DNA of 64,000 nucleotides from Photobacterium sanctipauli (GTDB lineage: Bacteria; Pseudomonadota; Gammaproteobacteria; Enterobacterales; Vibrionaceae). Below, in pieces: positions 1 through 8,558 of this stretch (its first letter is position 1; each line of letters starts with the position of its first letter). The stretch is taken from positions 1 through 64,000 of the forward strand of contig NZ_PYMA01000003.1 in the NCBI RefSeq assembly GCF_003026495.1, written 5' to 3'. Below the pieces are notes generated by a model. That model saw only the letters and a list, made by a program, of their open reading frames with translations. It made no database searches and had not been told where the DNA came from. Made by a program: the position numbers and the translations under genes.

Positions 1-640
1 CAACGGCAATCTACTACTGTAAGCCTGATTACTTCCTCGTACGGTTTCACCACTCAGTGCCCTGTTCCCAGTTTACCAAGCGGGAATACCCCGGTAGCTA
101 GCCGGCTTGTGTACCATGAAAAAAAAACATCTGTTCATCACAGACTTAAAACGTACTTCTTCCCTTCGCAACGCAGTGCGCTTTTGGCAACGCTGCGCTC
201 CACCAGACATGATGCTGATGGTCTGCCCGGTTTTGTCCTCCACACCATTACTGGGCTTCGCTGGCCGGGCCTTACTCACTACTACGGATTCATCTGCCAC
301 CTCACACCAACATCATTCTTGAATCACTTCTTGAATGATGCTTCCAAGTTGCCTTGGACTTGATGCCAGGCTTCCCCAGTTATTGCACTGGCTCCCTGTA
401 AGGTATTCCACCCTCAAGCACACCGTTGGTCTGACTAAGTATCGGGCTTCGCGATATTTTGCACGCTTACCCACCAACAGTGCCGAAGCAGGTTACGGTT
501 AGTTGTGTACACCTTACTTCCTATGGCTTCCTTCAGACCCTACCGTTGGCCAATAACGCCCTTGCCATTCGGATTATCTTCCCCTTAGTCGGGGCGATTC
601 AGGTTTCTTTCAACCTGACGGGTTTGCCAGCTTTGCTGGG
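1..640 (-). mobile_element. Probable 5' part of a group II intron (ORF lies beyond the window)
   Basis: Read on the reverse strand, this stretch has no convincing protein but is full of short hairpins (600-617, 583-597, 622-643). It also carries phrases that I recall from the 5' ribozyme domains of bacterial group II introns: GTCTGAAGGAAGC, and a block of the type GATGAATCCGTAGTAGTGAG followed by GCGAAGCCCAGTAATGG that usually lies shortly before the intron-encoded reverse transcriptase. That protein would start at or left of position 1, so it cannot be confirmed here. The element begins just after the terminator of the tRNA operon, which is the preferred location of class C group II introns, but the exact 5' boundary (a GTGYG-type start) is not clear. 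The open frames in this region are short and overlap each other, and I do not call them genes. Confidence 0.42.
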
Positions 641-644
641 CAAA

Positions 645-674
645 CAAAAAAGCCCCGTCATTTCTGACGAGGCT
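645..674 (-). terminator. Rho-independent terminator of the tRNA operon
   Basis: A 9-bp GC-rich stem (652-660 with 665-673, TTTC loop on the plus strand) is followed on the reverse strand by a run of six T. It lies 10 bases after the tRNA-Asp 3' end. Confidence 0.85.
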
Positions 675-683
675 TCGTTGTAA

Positions 684-760
684 TGGCGGAGCGGACGGGA
701 CTCGAACCCGCGACCCCCGGCGTGACAGGCCGGTATTCTAACCAACTGAACTACCGCTCC
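684..760 (-). tRNA. tRNA-Asp (GUC)
   Basis: The reverse strand reads as a 77-nt cloverleaf starting GGAGCGGTAGTTCAGTTGG, with anticodon GTC in the CCTGTCACG loop, a T-arm GGTTCGAGTCC and an encoded 3' CCA. It is the second gene of a two-tRNA operon, after tRNA-Ser. Confidence 0.97.
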
Positions 761-801
761 AATTCTGTATAAAAGCAGTATGCATACTGCTGTTTAGAAT
801 G

Positions 802-892
802 TGGCGGAGAGATAGGGATTTGAACCCTAGATACGCTACAAACGTATGCCGGTTTTCAAGACCGGTGCTTTCAACCACTCAGCCATCTCTCC
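802..892 (-). tRNA. tRNA-Ser (UGA)
   Basis: The reverse strand gives a 91-nt class II tRNA starting GGAGAGATGGCTGAG, with anticodon TGA in the loop CTTGAAA, a long variable arm (ATACGTTTGTAGCGTAT forms its stem-loop), a T-arm GGTTCAAATCC and an encoded CCA. It is the first gene of the operon, with 41 bases between it and tRNA-Asp. Confidence 0.97.
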
Positions 893-905
893 GTAAGTGC
901 GAGGA

Positions 906-934
906 ATATTACCGATCAGTACCAAGGCTGTAAA
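906..934 (-). promoter_or_regulatory. Promoter of the tRNA-Ser/tRNA-Asp operon
   Basis: On the reverse strand there is a -35 TTTACA (929-934), a 17-bp spacer and a -10 TAATAT (906-911), 13 bases before the tRNA-Ser 5' end. The following bases TCCTCGC form a GC-rich discriminator, as expected for a stable-RNA promoter under stringent control. Confidence 0.65.
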
Positions 935-1377
935 GCAATATTTCAAGCAAAACAGCTCAAATGCTCACTTTTCAACCTTTACTGTCATAATTTCAATATT
1001 TATAATTTTTTGCTGACTCTTTTCAGATGCTTAACCACTTCACACTGACAAAAATTGATAACTAGCGCACATTTTTACCTTCTTCCCCAACGTCTTCTAA
1101 CTAGTCATAAATCAACAAAATAAATTACACCTGGCAAATTTGGACATCAAAAGCACTGCTCAAGATGATAAAGACAAAATAATAAACCAAAACACAATCA
1201 CACGTTGAACGTCATAACGACAATTGTTGCCTTCACATAAGTGATGAGTTGAGTATAGTGAATTTATGCTCACTAAGTAATCACACAAAGATTTGCTCTC
1301 TGTGAAGCAGCATGAAGTGCCGCTGCTTAATGAGTTAGGAATTAGTCTACAGTCAATTTTCTTACAAGGAGTTTATT
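935..1377. other. AT-rich intergenic region before the 21-codon gene
   Basis: No gene is visible. The right part probably carries the promoter of the small gene at 1378 (a TATAGT at 1254-1259 is a possible -10, with no good -35). It also contains a 7-bp stem-loop (1305-1311 with 1322-1328) that would lie in the 5' leader. Confidence 0.4.
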
Positions 1378-1443
1378 ATGGCTAAACGAGTATCAAACAA
1401 GCGCATCAAAGAAATTCTAGACAATGCAAAATCTAAAAAATAA
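1378..1443 (+). CDS. Putative 21-aa basic small protein
   Basis: This is a 21-codon open frame beginning MAKRVSNKRIKE and ending in lysines. It is preceded by AAGGAG seven bases before the ATG and followed six bases after the stop by a strong intrinsic terminator, so it looks like a monocistronic gene rather than chance. Eight of 21 residues are Lys or Arg, and the middle part could form an amphipathic helix. I do not recognise a family. No signal peptide or membrane segment is present, so a cytoplasmic, possibly nucleic-acid- or ribosome-contacting peptide is conceivable, but this is only an inference from composition. Confidence 0.6.
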   Translation: MAKRVSNKRIKEILDNAKSKK

Positions 1444-1449
1444 CTCTTA

Positions 1450-1478
1450 AAGCCTCCGCTTAGGAGGCTTTCTTTTTT
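1450..1478 (+). terminator. Terminator of the 21-codon gene
   Basis: An 8-bp stem (AAGCCTCC 1450-1457 with GGAGGCTT 1463-1470) with a 5-nt loop is followed by a T-rich tract. Confidence 0.9.
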
Positions 1479-1600
1479 GCCTCTAGTAATTTTTGCTACT
1501 CCTCCCACAATTACAATCCAAGTACCTGCCAAAGCGCTACCTTCATCTAAGCTGCACTATAGTTTAACCAACTACTATCCTCATCGAATAAGGTGACATC

Positions 1601-2065
1601 ATGGCACGTATTTTTCTCGTATTACTACCCTTTCTGCTATTTCCGCTGAAAAGTATGGCTAAGCCTACTGATATTGATGGATTAGAAGTGGTCAGTAGCC
1701 CGTATACCGTTGAGCAAACAGTCGAAAACTTAGTCAAGGTACTGGAAGAGAACAACATGTCGATTTTTGGCCGTATCAATCACGCCAAAGCAGCGCAGGA
1801 AGTCGAAATTGATTTAAGGCCAACCGAACTCGTTATTTTTGGTAATCCAAAGGTCGGTTCAAAGCTTATGCAGTGCCAGCAAAGTATGGGCATTGACCTA
1901 CCGCTGAAGGTACTTGTTTTCGAAGATGAGGACGGCAAAGTATGGCTAAGCTATAACGCGCCAAGCTACCTAGAACAGCGCCATAAGCTTGTTGGCTGCA
2001 ACGCTTTAGGTAAAAAAATTGCCACCAGCCTGGCTGAATTCTCTGAACAAGCTACCAAGAAATAA
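1601..2065 (+). CDS. Exported DUF302-family protein
   Basis: A 154-residue protein with a signal peptide (residues 1-20, hydrophobic core LVLLPFLLFPL, cleavage after SMA). The mature part reads like the DUF302 fold: a region corresponding to modifying a short N-terminal strand, then FGRINHAKAA, LRPTELVIFGNPKVGSKLM, and a DLPLKVLVFEDEDGKVWL block, all typical of this small periplasmic or soluble family. The ATG is preceded by AAGGTG at a good distance. Function of the family is unknown; some members are fused to or found with redox or metal-related proteins. It is transcribed alone and is convergent with the gene at 2153. Confidence 0.85.
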   Translation: MARIFLVLLPFLLFPLKSMAKPTDIDGLEVVSSPYTVEQTVENLVKVLEENNMSIFGRINHAKAAQEVEIDLRPTELVIFGNPKVGSKLMQCQQSMGIDLPLKVLVFEDEDGKVWLSYNAPSYLEQRHKLVGCNALGKKIATSLAEFSEQATKK

Positions 2066-2098
2066 CAAAAAAGCTGGTGCATTTAGAATGTACCAGCT
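2064..2098 (-). terminator. Terminator of the U32-family gene
   Basis: A 10-bp stem (2072-2081 with 2089-2098) followed on the reverse strand by TTTTTTGTT. It lies 55 bases after the stop of the reverse gene and abuts the stop of the forward DUF302 gene. Confidence 0.8.
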
Positions 2099-2152
2099 CT
2101 CTCCTACTCTTTAGGCTTTTACTCTTTAGGCTAACTTCAATTTTCCGACAGC

Positions 2153-4414
2153 TTAAAGCCCTTTTCGATACTGTGCTTTTGTTGTTGGCGATAGCACCGT
2201 CGAAAGTTGCTCAGTATTCGCTTGTGGCTCGGTAATCGCCAACTTAAATGCTTCAACCAAGTCTGCTTTGCTCACTGATACTTTCGTTTCAGTTTTGATA
2301 TCGCGTAAATCAATGAACATGCCATCAAACAGCGCTGGAAGATCCCGCACTACATCCGTATTCAAGAAATTCTCTTGGCTATAGAGGGCATTGTGATCAC
2401 CGCGCTGTTTATCAACGACAAATGACGACGCTTTCATACTCAGGATAGAGGCTGATTTATCACATTTTCTTAAGCACTTGTCATCAAAGCGCTTCTTCTT
2501 ACAACCAATCGTTTGATGGAACAAGCATTGGCGGCTCGTAAGCAACATAATTGGATGGTAGATACTGTAGAAAAGCTCAAAACCCTCAGGTTTCCCCAGG
2601 CGCTTCATCTGCTTCTTATTAATTTCATTAGAAACGAATGCACCGATACAGTTAAACTCTTCTTTAAGGCATTGCAAGCTATATGAGTTGGTTACGTTCA
2701 TTTGTGGGCCAGCAATCCAACGAATACCAAGTTCATTGGCGGCAAAACCAATACCGCTATTGTTGGTGACAATACACGCTGGCTGCACTGTTTGTAAGAA
2801 TTCAATTGCAGCCTGATAGTTATCACTAATAAGAATGGCAGGGAACCATGGGATCAGTGTGTCATTAGCCTCAAACAGCGAGATCATTTTCGCCAAATTC
2901 GCTTTCATTGCTTCAGGCAACTGGAAGTACAGATTGGTCCCCGCCGATTGTGCAAGGCTTAGATCTGTCTCATTGGCAATCAATACGTTCAAGCTGGGTG
3001 CTTTTTCTAACGCCCCCATACTAGCCTGAAGCTTAGGTAGCTCTATTGGCTCAACTAACGGCTTAGAGCCATTTAGCACAAAGGCTATTTGGTCTTTTAA
3101 AGCTGTTTGCTCTTTATAGGGAATGTATAAGCCATCAGTAAGGCCGTTTAAATCAACATTAACGATCTTATGGTCGGCATTACCCAAACCAAGTGCCCAT
3201 TTCTCGAGGGTCGCTTTCTCAAGCTGTAGCTTATGATGCTTTACCAATACCTGCTGGCTGCTAAAGCTAACGGTTCGATGTGGTAGCGCTAAGTCGACGA
3301 CCAACGGCTCCCCTTCTGTACCGCGAACACTCACTGACACGGCATGAATATCAGTATCAAGATCTTTCGTCTTCGCTTCTACATCCTGAATAATGACGGT
3401 TTTGTCATCATAGAGCTTTTTCTTAACTTGCTTATATTGCTCAGGTGTCGTGCAACTGTAGATCTTAGAGAAATGAGTAGCGGAGTAGTCACGCGGGTTG
3501 TCGATAAACATCCCTTTGTTGATATCCCCTTGCAAATAAGCATTGGAGAAATCGCGGTTAAATACCGTATACAAACCCGTAGTATCAGTCAGAACCTGTC
3601 CCGAATCGCAAAAACTATCAATCTGCTTGCGCCAGCTGTCGACGACAGTATGCACATAGTGGGCCTTCTTAATCCTTCCTTCGACTTTTAAGGAATACAC
3701 ACCAGCATCAGCCAATGCCGCCATATCTGAGTAAGCAGAGTTATCCTTCATGTTTAACGGATAATCTTTTCCGGCATCCGTGGTGTGATATTGATCGCGG
3801 CATGGCTGGCTACAACGGCCCCGGTTACCTGAATTGCCGTTATGGACCGAGCTGATATAACAAAGCCCAGAGAAGCCGATACAGTACGAGCCATGCACAA
3901 ACACTTCCATCAGCACATCATGCTGATGACCAAATTGGGCAAGGTGCTTGATCTCATGAATGTTCAACTCACGTGACAAGTTAACGCGACTTGCCGTTAA
4001 CTGCTTCAAGAACTGGATTTGCCCTTCATTGTGGGTATTTGTCTGGGTAGAAGCATGGACATCGAGCGTTGGGAAGTGCTTTTTCAAGATATAAAACAAG
4101 CCCAGATCCTGCACGATTACACCGTCAACCTTGGTATTGACCAACTTGTTAAGCAAGCGGATCAATGCAGGGACCTCACTCTCAAGAATAATAATATTCA
4201 GGGTTAGGAAGATTTTGCAGTCATATTGATGGGCAAGTTTGATGATCCCATTCAACTTCTCGAAAGTAAGATTGGTTGCTCGGTTTCGGGCATTGAAGTT
4301 GTCCAATCCGCAATAAATAGCATCGGCCCCAGCAACAATTGCCGCCTTGATCGACTCAATATCACCACCCGGTGCTAACAGCTCGAATTGATTTTTGTTC
4401 ACAGCAATACCCAC
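2153..4414 (-). CDS. Peptidase U32 family protein, RlhA (YdcP)-like
   Basis: A 753-residue protein of the U32 family, whose characterised enterobacterial members (RlhA, TrhP, UbiU/V) are Fe-S-dependent hydroxylases of RNA or ubiquinone precursors rather than true peptidases. The N-terminal third has the U32 signatures FELLAPGGDIES, GADAIYCGLDNFNARN, VDGVIVQDLG, HASTQTNTHN and the cysteine cluster SYCIGFSGLCYIS...GRCSQPCRDQY. More cysteines near residues 640-665 (RQCLFHQ..GCKKK..KCLRKC) could complete a cluster. It is about 100 residues longer than E. coli RlhA (653) and the second half diverges, so the substrate (23S rRNA C2501 for RlhA) is not certain. The start is a GTG; a second GTG four codons later is also possible. 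Confidence 0.75.
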   Translation of the reverse strand: MGIAVNKNQFELLAPGGDIESIKAAIVAGADAIYCGLDNFNARNRATNLTFEKLNGIIKLAHQYDCKIFLTLNIIILESEVPALIRLLNKLVNTKVDGVIVQDLGLFYILKKHFPTLDVHASTQTNTHNEGQIQFLKQLTASRVNLSRELNIHEIKHLAQFGHQHDVLMEVFVHGSYCIGFSGLCYISSVHNGNSGNRGRCSQPCRDQYHTTDAGKDYPLNMKDNSAYSDMAALADAGVYSLKVEGRIKKAHYVHTVVDSWRKQIDSFCDSGQVLTDTTGLYTVFNRDFSNAYLQGDINKGMFIDNPRDYSATHFSKIYSCTTPEQYKQVKKKLYDDKTVIIQDVEAKTKDLDTDIHAVSVSVRGTEGEPLVVDLALPHRTVSFSSQQVLVKHHKLQLEKATLEKWALGLGNADHKIVNVDLNGLTDGLYIPYKEQTALKDQIAFVLNGSKPLVEPIELPKLQASMGALEKAPSLNVLIANETDLSLAQSAGTNLYFQLPEAMKANLAKMISLFEANDTLIPWFPAILISDNYQAAIEFLQTVQPACIVTNNSGIGFAANELGIRWIAGPQMNVTNSYSLQCLKEEFNCIGAFVSNEINKKQMKRLGKPEGFELFYSIYHPIMLLTSRQCLFHQTIGCKKKRFDDKCLRKCDKSASILSMKASSFVVDKQRGDHNALYSQENFLNTDVVRDLPALFDGMFIDLRDIKTETKVSVSKADLVEAFKLAITEPQANTEQLSTVLSPTTKAQYRKGL

Positions 4415-4621
4415 TTACCCATGCTTCGTCAAAGGGGGCGTATTCTACGTGGTTCAACTTTATTTTTCCATACGGTTTATAAGGCTAATCGGGTTTGAGG
4501 CAGAGGTTAATATTGAGACAGTTCCTAACAACACAGTAATTATTTGTTTTAAGAAACTAAGACAGAAAATCATACCTAGTATTTTCTTGAACCACGTTAT
4601 GGGGAACCGGAGAAGTAATAT

Positions 4622-6583
4622 ATGGTTAGGTATAATAAAAAATTACCAGTCATTGGCGCCCTATTAGGGCTCGCAGTGGCAGGTGGTGCCCAAGCTTCAT
4701 CAAAATATTTACTCCCACCAGTGCAAACCAATGACATGTTTGCACTGGAAAAAGACTGTGACTGTGTCTTGAGGATCACGCCTGATAAGTACATCTCAGT
4801 AGAAATCAAAGAAGATGATATTATCTACGCGATTAAGAAAGACACCTATGATGAACTGGAAGATATCTCTTTTGGTAGTAAAGCCATTGTTGCGTTAGAT
4901 GACGGTACATTGCTATTTACCGTTGGTGATGGAGTGACAATGGGTGATGATAATGATTTTGACTCCAGATCCTATGTAATGAAGCGCAACCCGTACGGTA
5001 AGCTTTCAGTGTTATTGTCTAACTACGACATCCTCAATTTAACTTATGAAACTGCATCCTCACTAGAAGGCCTCGTTCAAGGCGGTGATGGTTATTTTTA
5101 TACCGGTGACGATATTAGCGACAGCATTATTCGCATTGACCCTTATAGTGGCTACGCTAAGATTTTCATTGAACAAGAAGATATAGATAAATTGGGCGAA
5201 GATTTCCAATTTGATGTGCAGCCAGCTATGGCAGCTGATAACCGCTACCTCTATCTAGCATCAGACGACTCACCGAACCTTGTTTTTAAGGTTGATTATA
5301 CTTTTGGTAAGCCAGAAATTTTTGCCGCAGGCCCAAACGTCGACCCGTTTAACTTATCAAAAGAAAACTACATTTATCTAGTAAATGACTATAAAAACCC
5401 ACCGCGTGGCTATGATAGCTACTATGGTTTGAAAGGTTACGATTACCCTAAAAAGCCAACCAACATTTCTGGTAAGTTCAAGATCAACATCGATAAGTAC
5501 AAATATTACAATCACGAATACAGTTATTCACATACCATTTCAACGGACCCATTACAGTGGGATGCCAGCCCTTACGACGTTGCCGCTGCTATCAAAAAAG
5601 CAATTGGCGTAAAAGTTGAAGTCACTGGTGTTGGTACTATTGGTAAACCTTGGGAGTTTAATTTACCTGATGGTTTCAAATTCACTGGTGTTACCGAGTA
5701 CTATTTGGAAGGCGCTAGCATTGAAACAATCTCTAACAATAGTACCGGTGGAGATGATAAAGAAGCTATTGAGTCACAAAACCATATTGAGGCACTTAGT
5801 ACCAGTAAGAAATATGGCAAATTATCCGTACGCTTTGAAGCGCGAATCACAAGCGGCTCTGACAGTGAAACTGAAGACTTAGGTACAATTTCATGGTACG
5901 TAGGTGATAGCCCAGCCAAAATTAAAGAGCTGTTAGTAAAATATACCCACCTAACCGAAAAAGATGTCCATGTGTCAGGTACAGGGTCATCCTATAACCC
6001 ATGGGTATTCTCATTTAAGGGTGGCTTTGAAAACACCAGAATCGCCTTAAAAAACGGTTCATACGGTCATGATGATACTATTGACTCGGACTATATACTG
6101 GTAGGTACGATCCAAAATGCCCGCGCTTTTGATGACCCAGATGGTTTCATGACGAGAAAGTATAATGGCGTTATCACCGTTCAAGATGACTCGAATGGCC
6201 ACTTCATCTATGACATCAGCCTGCTCGGAGAAGTGAGCAAAGTGCTTTCAGAGTGGGACTTTGTTAGCTTAAACAAAGGCAGTGTCGACATTGAAGGAGG
6301 GATTGCTTATGACCAAGACAAGAACCTCTTCATCAGTAGCCATGGTGATAGTGATTCAAATGATTTTGGTAAAGATCAGGATGCCAGTATCTTCAAATAC
6401 AGTAAAAACGGCAGCCTATCTATTTGGATAGATGCAGAGGACATTGCTAAGGTCACTTACGGTGACGAAGGATCAATAGAGGTTGAAGGAATTGCTTTTG
6501 AGCGTAAGCGACAAAGTAAATCTAACAGCCGTTATAAGCCTGAACCTTCACCTTCTCCGTCATTTCCATCATCATGGTTTTGA
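4622..6583 (+). CDS. Large secreted protein, beta-propeller-like with an internal domain duplication; unknown function
   Basis: A 653-residue protein with a signal peptide (residues 1-25, core VIGALLGLAVAGGAQA). I do not recognise the gene. Residues 50-260 and 490-630 show beta-propeller-like blades (for example ALDDGTLLFTVGDG, GLVQGGDGYFYTGDD, EGGIAYDQDKNLFIS). Two related modules interrupt it: residues about 283-372 (VEVTGVGTIGKPWEFNL) and about 399-482 (VHVSGTGSSYNPWVFSF). These share a G(T/S)-xx-(N/K)PW-F pattern seen in repeats of large bacterial surface proteins. The C-terminus is a Pro/Ser-rich tail ending SWF, and no sorting signal is recognised. The composition is acidic and poor in Cys (CDC near residue 46). 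It is transcribed alone, with GGAG before the ATG. Confidence 0.6.
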   Translation: MVRYNKKLPVIGALLGLAVAGGAQASSKYLLPPVQTNDMFALEKDCDCVLRITPDKYISVEIKEDDIIYAIKKDTYDELEDISFGSKAIVALDDGTLLFTVGDGVTMGDDNDFDSRSYVMKRNPYGKLSVLLSNYDILNLTYETASSLEGLVQGGDGYFYTGDDISDSIIRIDPYSGYAKIFIEQEDIDKLGEDFQFDVQPAMAADNRYLYLASDDSPNLVFKVDYTFGKPEIFAAGPNVDPFNLSKENYIYLVNDYKNPPRGYDSYYGLKGYDYPKKPTNISGKFKINIDKYKYYNHEYSYSHTISTDPLQWDASPYDVAAAIKKAIGVKVEVTGVGTIGKPWEFNLPDGFKFTGVTEYYLEGASIETISNNSTGGDDKEAIESQNHIEALSTSKKYGKLSVRFEARITSGSDSETEDLGTISWYVGDSPAKIKELLVKYTHLTEKDVHVSGTGSSYNPWVFSFKGGFENTRIALKNGSYGHDDTIDSDYILVGTIQNARAFDDPDGFMTRKYNGVITVQDDSNGHFIYDISLLGEVSKVLSEWDFVSLNKGSVDIEGGIAYDQDKNLFISSHGDSDSNDFGKDQDASIFKYSKNGSLSIWIDAEDIAKVTYGDEGSIEVEGIAFERKRQSKSNSRYKPEPSPSPSFPSSWF

Positions 6584-6615
6584 TAGGATAAATTAACCAA
6601 GCAACCAATGTTAGT

Positions 6616-6645
6616 TGAAGCGTCTTATGGCGCTTCACTTTTTTA
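6616..6645 (+). terminator. Terminator after the secreted repeat protein
   Basis: A 7-bp stem (TGAAGCG 6616-6622 with CGCTTCA 6631-6637) followed by CTTTTTT. It overlaps the stop of the convergent LysR gene. Confidence 0.75.
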
Positions 6646-7542
6646 ATCATACTCGAAGCATTGCTGCTTCAACCAACGCCCCAAGGTTTTAATTTCAAAC
6701 TGCTTCGCCCTCGATTTTTTATAAACAAAATACATATCATCACCGGTCGGTAAATCATGCATCGGAATACGCACCAAGTTTTGTTGGTGGTCTTGGTCGT
6801 TAAGAAAATAGTCATTCAAGAACGCGATGCCCTGATGGTATTTTACCGCCTCTGCAGCAAGCACCATGTGGCTGAAGTGGCTGATCTTCACATCACTTGG
6901 CAAGCTAAACCCGCCTCGCTCGCACCATTTGACCCAGTCTTTCGCTTCATCACCTTGCTTAAAAATAGAGTGTACCGACAACAGTGGTTGCTCCCATAAA
7001 GCCTCTGGCAAGGGTTTGTCTTCTATTTTCTGCCATACTTTTTGGCTACAAAACGGGTACAGCAGCTCTTTGTATAAGAAATCGCTGACATAATTTTTCT
7101 TTGGCGGATAAGCAGTAATAAAGCAGTCTGCAACTTGATCGGAGAACTCGGGTTCATCGGCAAACATACTCAGCGTCAGATCGATTTCGGGGTGTTGTTG
7201 GCGCAGATTTTCAAGCCGGGGGACCAACCATTTCACTGCCAATGAACTGTACATTGCCAATCGAATCTTACCGCTTTCACCTTCGCGAATTTGCTGGCTG
7301 GCTTGCGCTATGTTCTGAAGCGAATGGGACACTTCCTCGTAATAGCGCTCGCCCATTGGGGTCAACGACAAACGCCTTCCCTGCCGTACAAATAAAGTTT
7401 CACCTAAATATTCTTCGAGCAAGCGCACCTGATGGCTCACCGCACTTTGAGTGACATTCAGTGCCATAGCCGCCTGAGAAAAGCTGTTTAAGCGGGCGAC
7501 CGACTCGAAACATTGCACGGCTCGCAATGGTGGTAATTTCAT
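6643..7542 (-). CDS. LysR-family transcriptional regulator (GcvA-like)
   Basis: A 299-residue LysR regulator. The N-terminal winged HTH is clear (LRAVQCFESVARLNSFSQ, then ALNVTQSAVSHQVRLLEE and FVRQGRRLSLT), and the remainder is the periplasmic-binding-like effector domain. The PPLRAVQCFE start and SVAR wording are typical of the GcvA/AmpR-like subgroup. It is divergent from the DMT transporter at 7683, with about 140 bases between them, so regulation of that transporter is the simplest inference. The effector is unknown. Confidence 0.88.
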   Translation of the reverse strand: MKLPPLRAVQCFESVARLNSFSQAAMALNVTQSAVSHQVRLLEEYLGETLFVRQGRRLSLTPMGERYYEEVSHSLQNIAQASQQIREGESGKIRLAMYSSLAVKWLVPRLENLRQQHPEIDLTLSMFADEPEFSDQVADCFITAYPPKKNYVSDFLYKELLYPFCSQKVWQKIEDKPLPEALWEQPLLSVHSIFKQGDEAKDWVKWCERGGFSLPSDVKISHFSHMVLAAEAVKYHQGIAFLNDYFLNDQDHQQNLVRIPMHDLPTGDDMYFVYKKSRAKQFEIKTLGRWLKQQCFEYD

Positions 7543-7682
7543 TATTAGCTCAGCTCATACTTAATGAATATTTATCATTATATATGAAGGTTATTTATAG
7601 ATTAAGCTTACCCCATCACAACTCACCACTTTCTTTTTGCACTAACACTGAACACGCGTCAGTCAATGACAGGAGCTTCGTC

Positions 7683-8555
7683 ATGCCTTCAATGTCTGTT
7701 GGAATGGCAATGGGTTTACTCATTGTCGGCAACATTATTGCGGTTTTCTCTGATGCCTTAATTAAAACCTTGGGTGAAGACACGGCCGTATTTCAATTCG
7801 TCTTTTTTAGGCAATTGACTGCGGTATTGATCCTCTTGCCCTTTTGCTATGGCGTGAGTAAAAAGAGTTTCACCGACGGACTTAAATGGCATGCCTTGCG
7901 TGCGCATATCTGGCTACTAGGTGCGATCTTCATGGTGTTTGCCATCAATGCAATGCCATTGGCGACGGCCAACGCCATTTTCTATGCAGCACCACTGATG
8001 ATGCTGCCCTTGGCGTTAGTGTTTTTCAAAGAGCAACTCACCCGCTACTCCATTGCTGCTGGCGTATTGGGCTTTCTTGGTGTGCTAGTGATTATTCGTC
8101 CAACCGAGGTCGACTGGGCAGCCATTGCAGCGCTAATCGTGGCACTCACCATTGCGAGCAATAACTTATTGATCCGCAAGTTGCCAAAGCATCAAACCGT
8201 GGCACAAACGCTGTTATTAACCAACTTGGCAGGCATTCCGGCCTCACTTGGGCTGGCGCTATGGGAAGGTCGCGAGTGGGATTGGTCACCGCTAGTCACG
8301 GCAGCTGGCTCAAGCAGCTTTATTTTAATTTATGCGGCGATATGTGTCATTGCATACCGCTCGGCAGAAAGTAATAAAATAGCCAGTGCCGAATATAGCG
8401 GCCTGCTTGGCGCCGTCGGTGTTGGCTTGGTATGGTTTGGGGAAATGCCTGACTTAGCCATGATCATTGGCACAGCCATGATTGTACTCCCGCTTATATG
8501 GCTGGCTCGAATTGAAAAAAGAAAAGCAGCATCGAATACAGAATTAACGGAATAA
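7683..8555 (+). CDS. EamA/RhaT-family DMT transporter
   Basis: A 290-residue inner-membrane protein with about ten transmembrane segments in two EamA repeats, the usual size for drug/metabolite transporters. I start at the ATG at 7683 because AGGAG lies seven bases upstream; an open frame runs 52 codons further back but the added sequence is not membrane-like and overlaps the divergent regulator's promoter. Substrate unknown; members export amino acids, nucleotides or small metabolites. It is followed after three bases by the YgjV-like gene, so the two form an operon next to a divergent LysR regulator. Confidence 0.87.
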   Translation: MPSMSVGMAMGLLIVGNIIAVFSDALIKTLGEDTAVFQFVFFRQLTAVLILLPFCYGVSKKSFTDGLKWHALRAHIWLLGAIFMVFAINAMPLATANAIFYAAPLMMLPLALVFFKEQLTRYSIAAGVLGFLGVLVIIRPTEVDWAAIAALIVALTIASNNLLIRKLPKHQTVAQTLLLTNLAGIPASLGLALWEGREWDWSPLVTAAGSSSFILIYAAICVIAYRSAESNKIASAEYSGLLGAVGVGLVWFGEMPDLAMIIGTAMIVLPLIWLARIEKRKAASNTELTE

Positions 8556-8558
8556 CCT

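Noticed and set aside
107..683. Several 70-85-codon frames at the left edge, both strands
   Set aside because: They overlap each other and the group II-like structured sequence. None has a Shine-Dalgarno or recognisable protein character.
4399..4429. Seven-codon frame starting at an ATG just before the U32 gene on the reverse strand
   Set aside because: It overlaps the GTG start of the large gene and lacks independent signals. It was noted only as a possible translational coupling.
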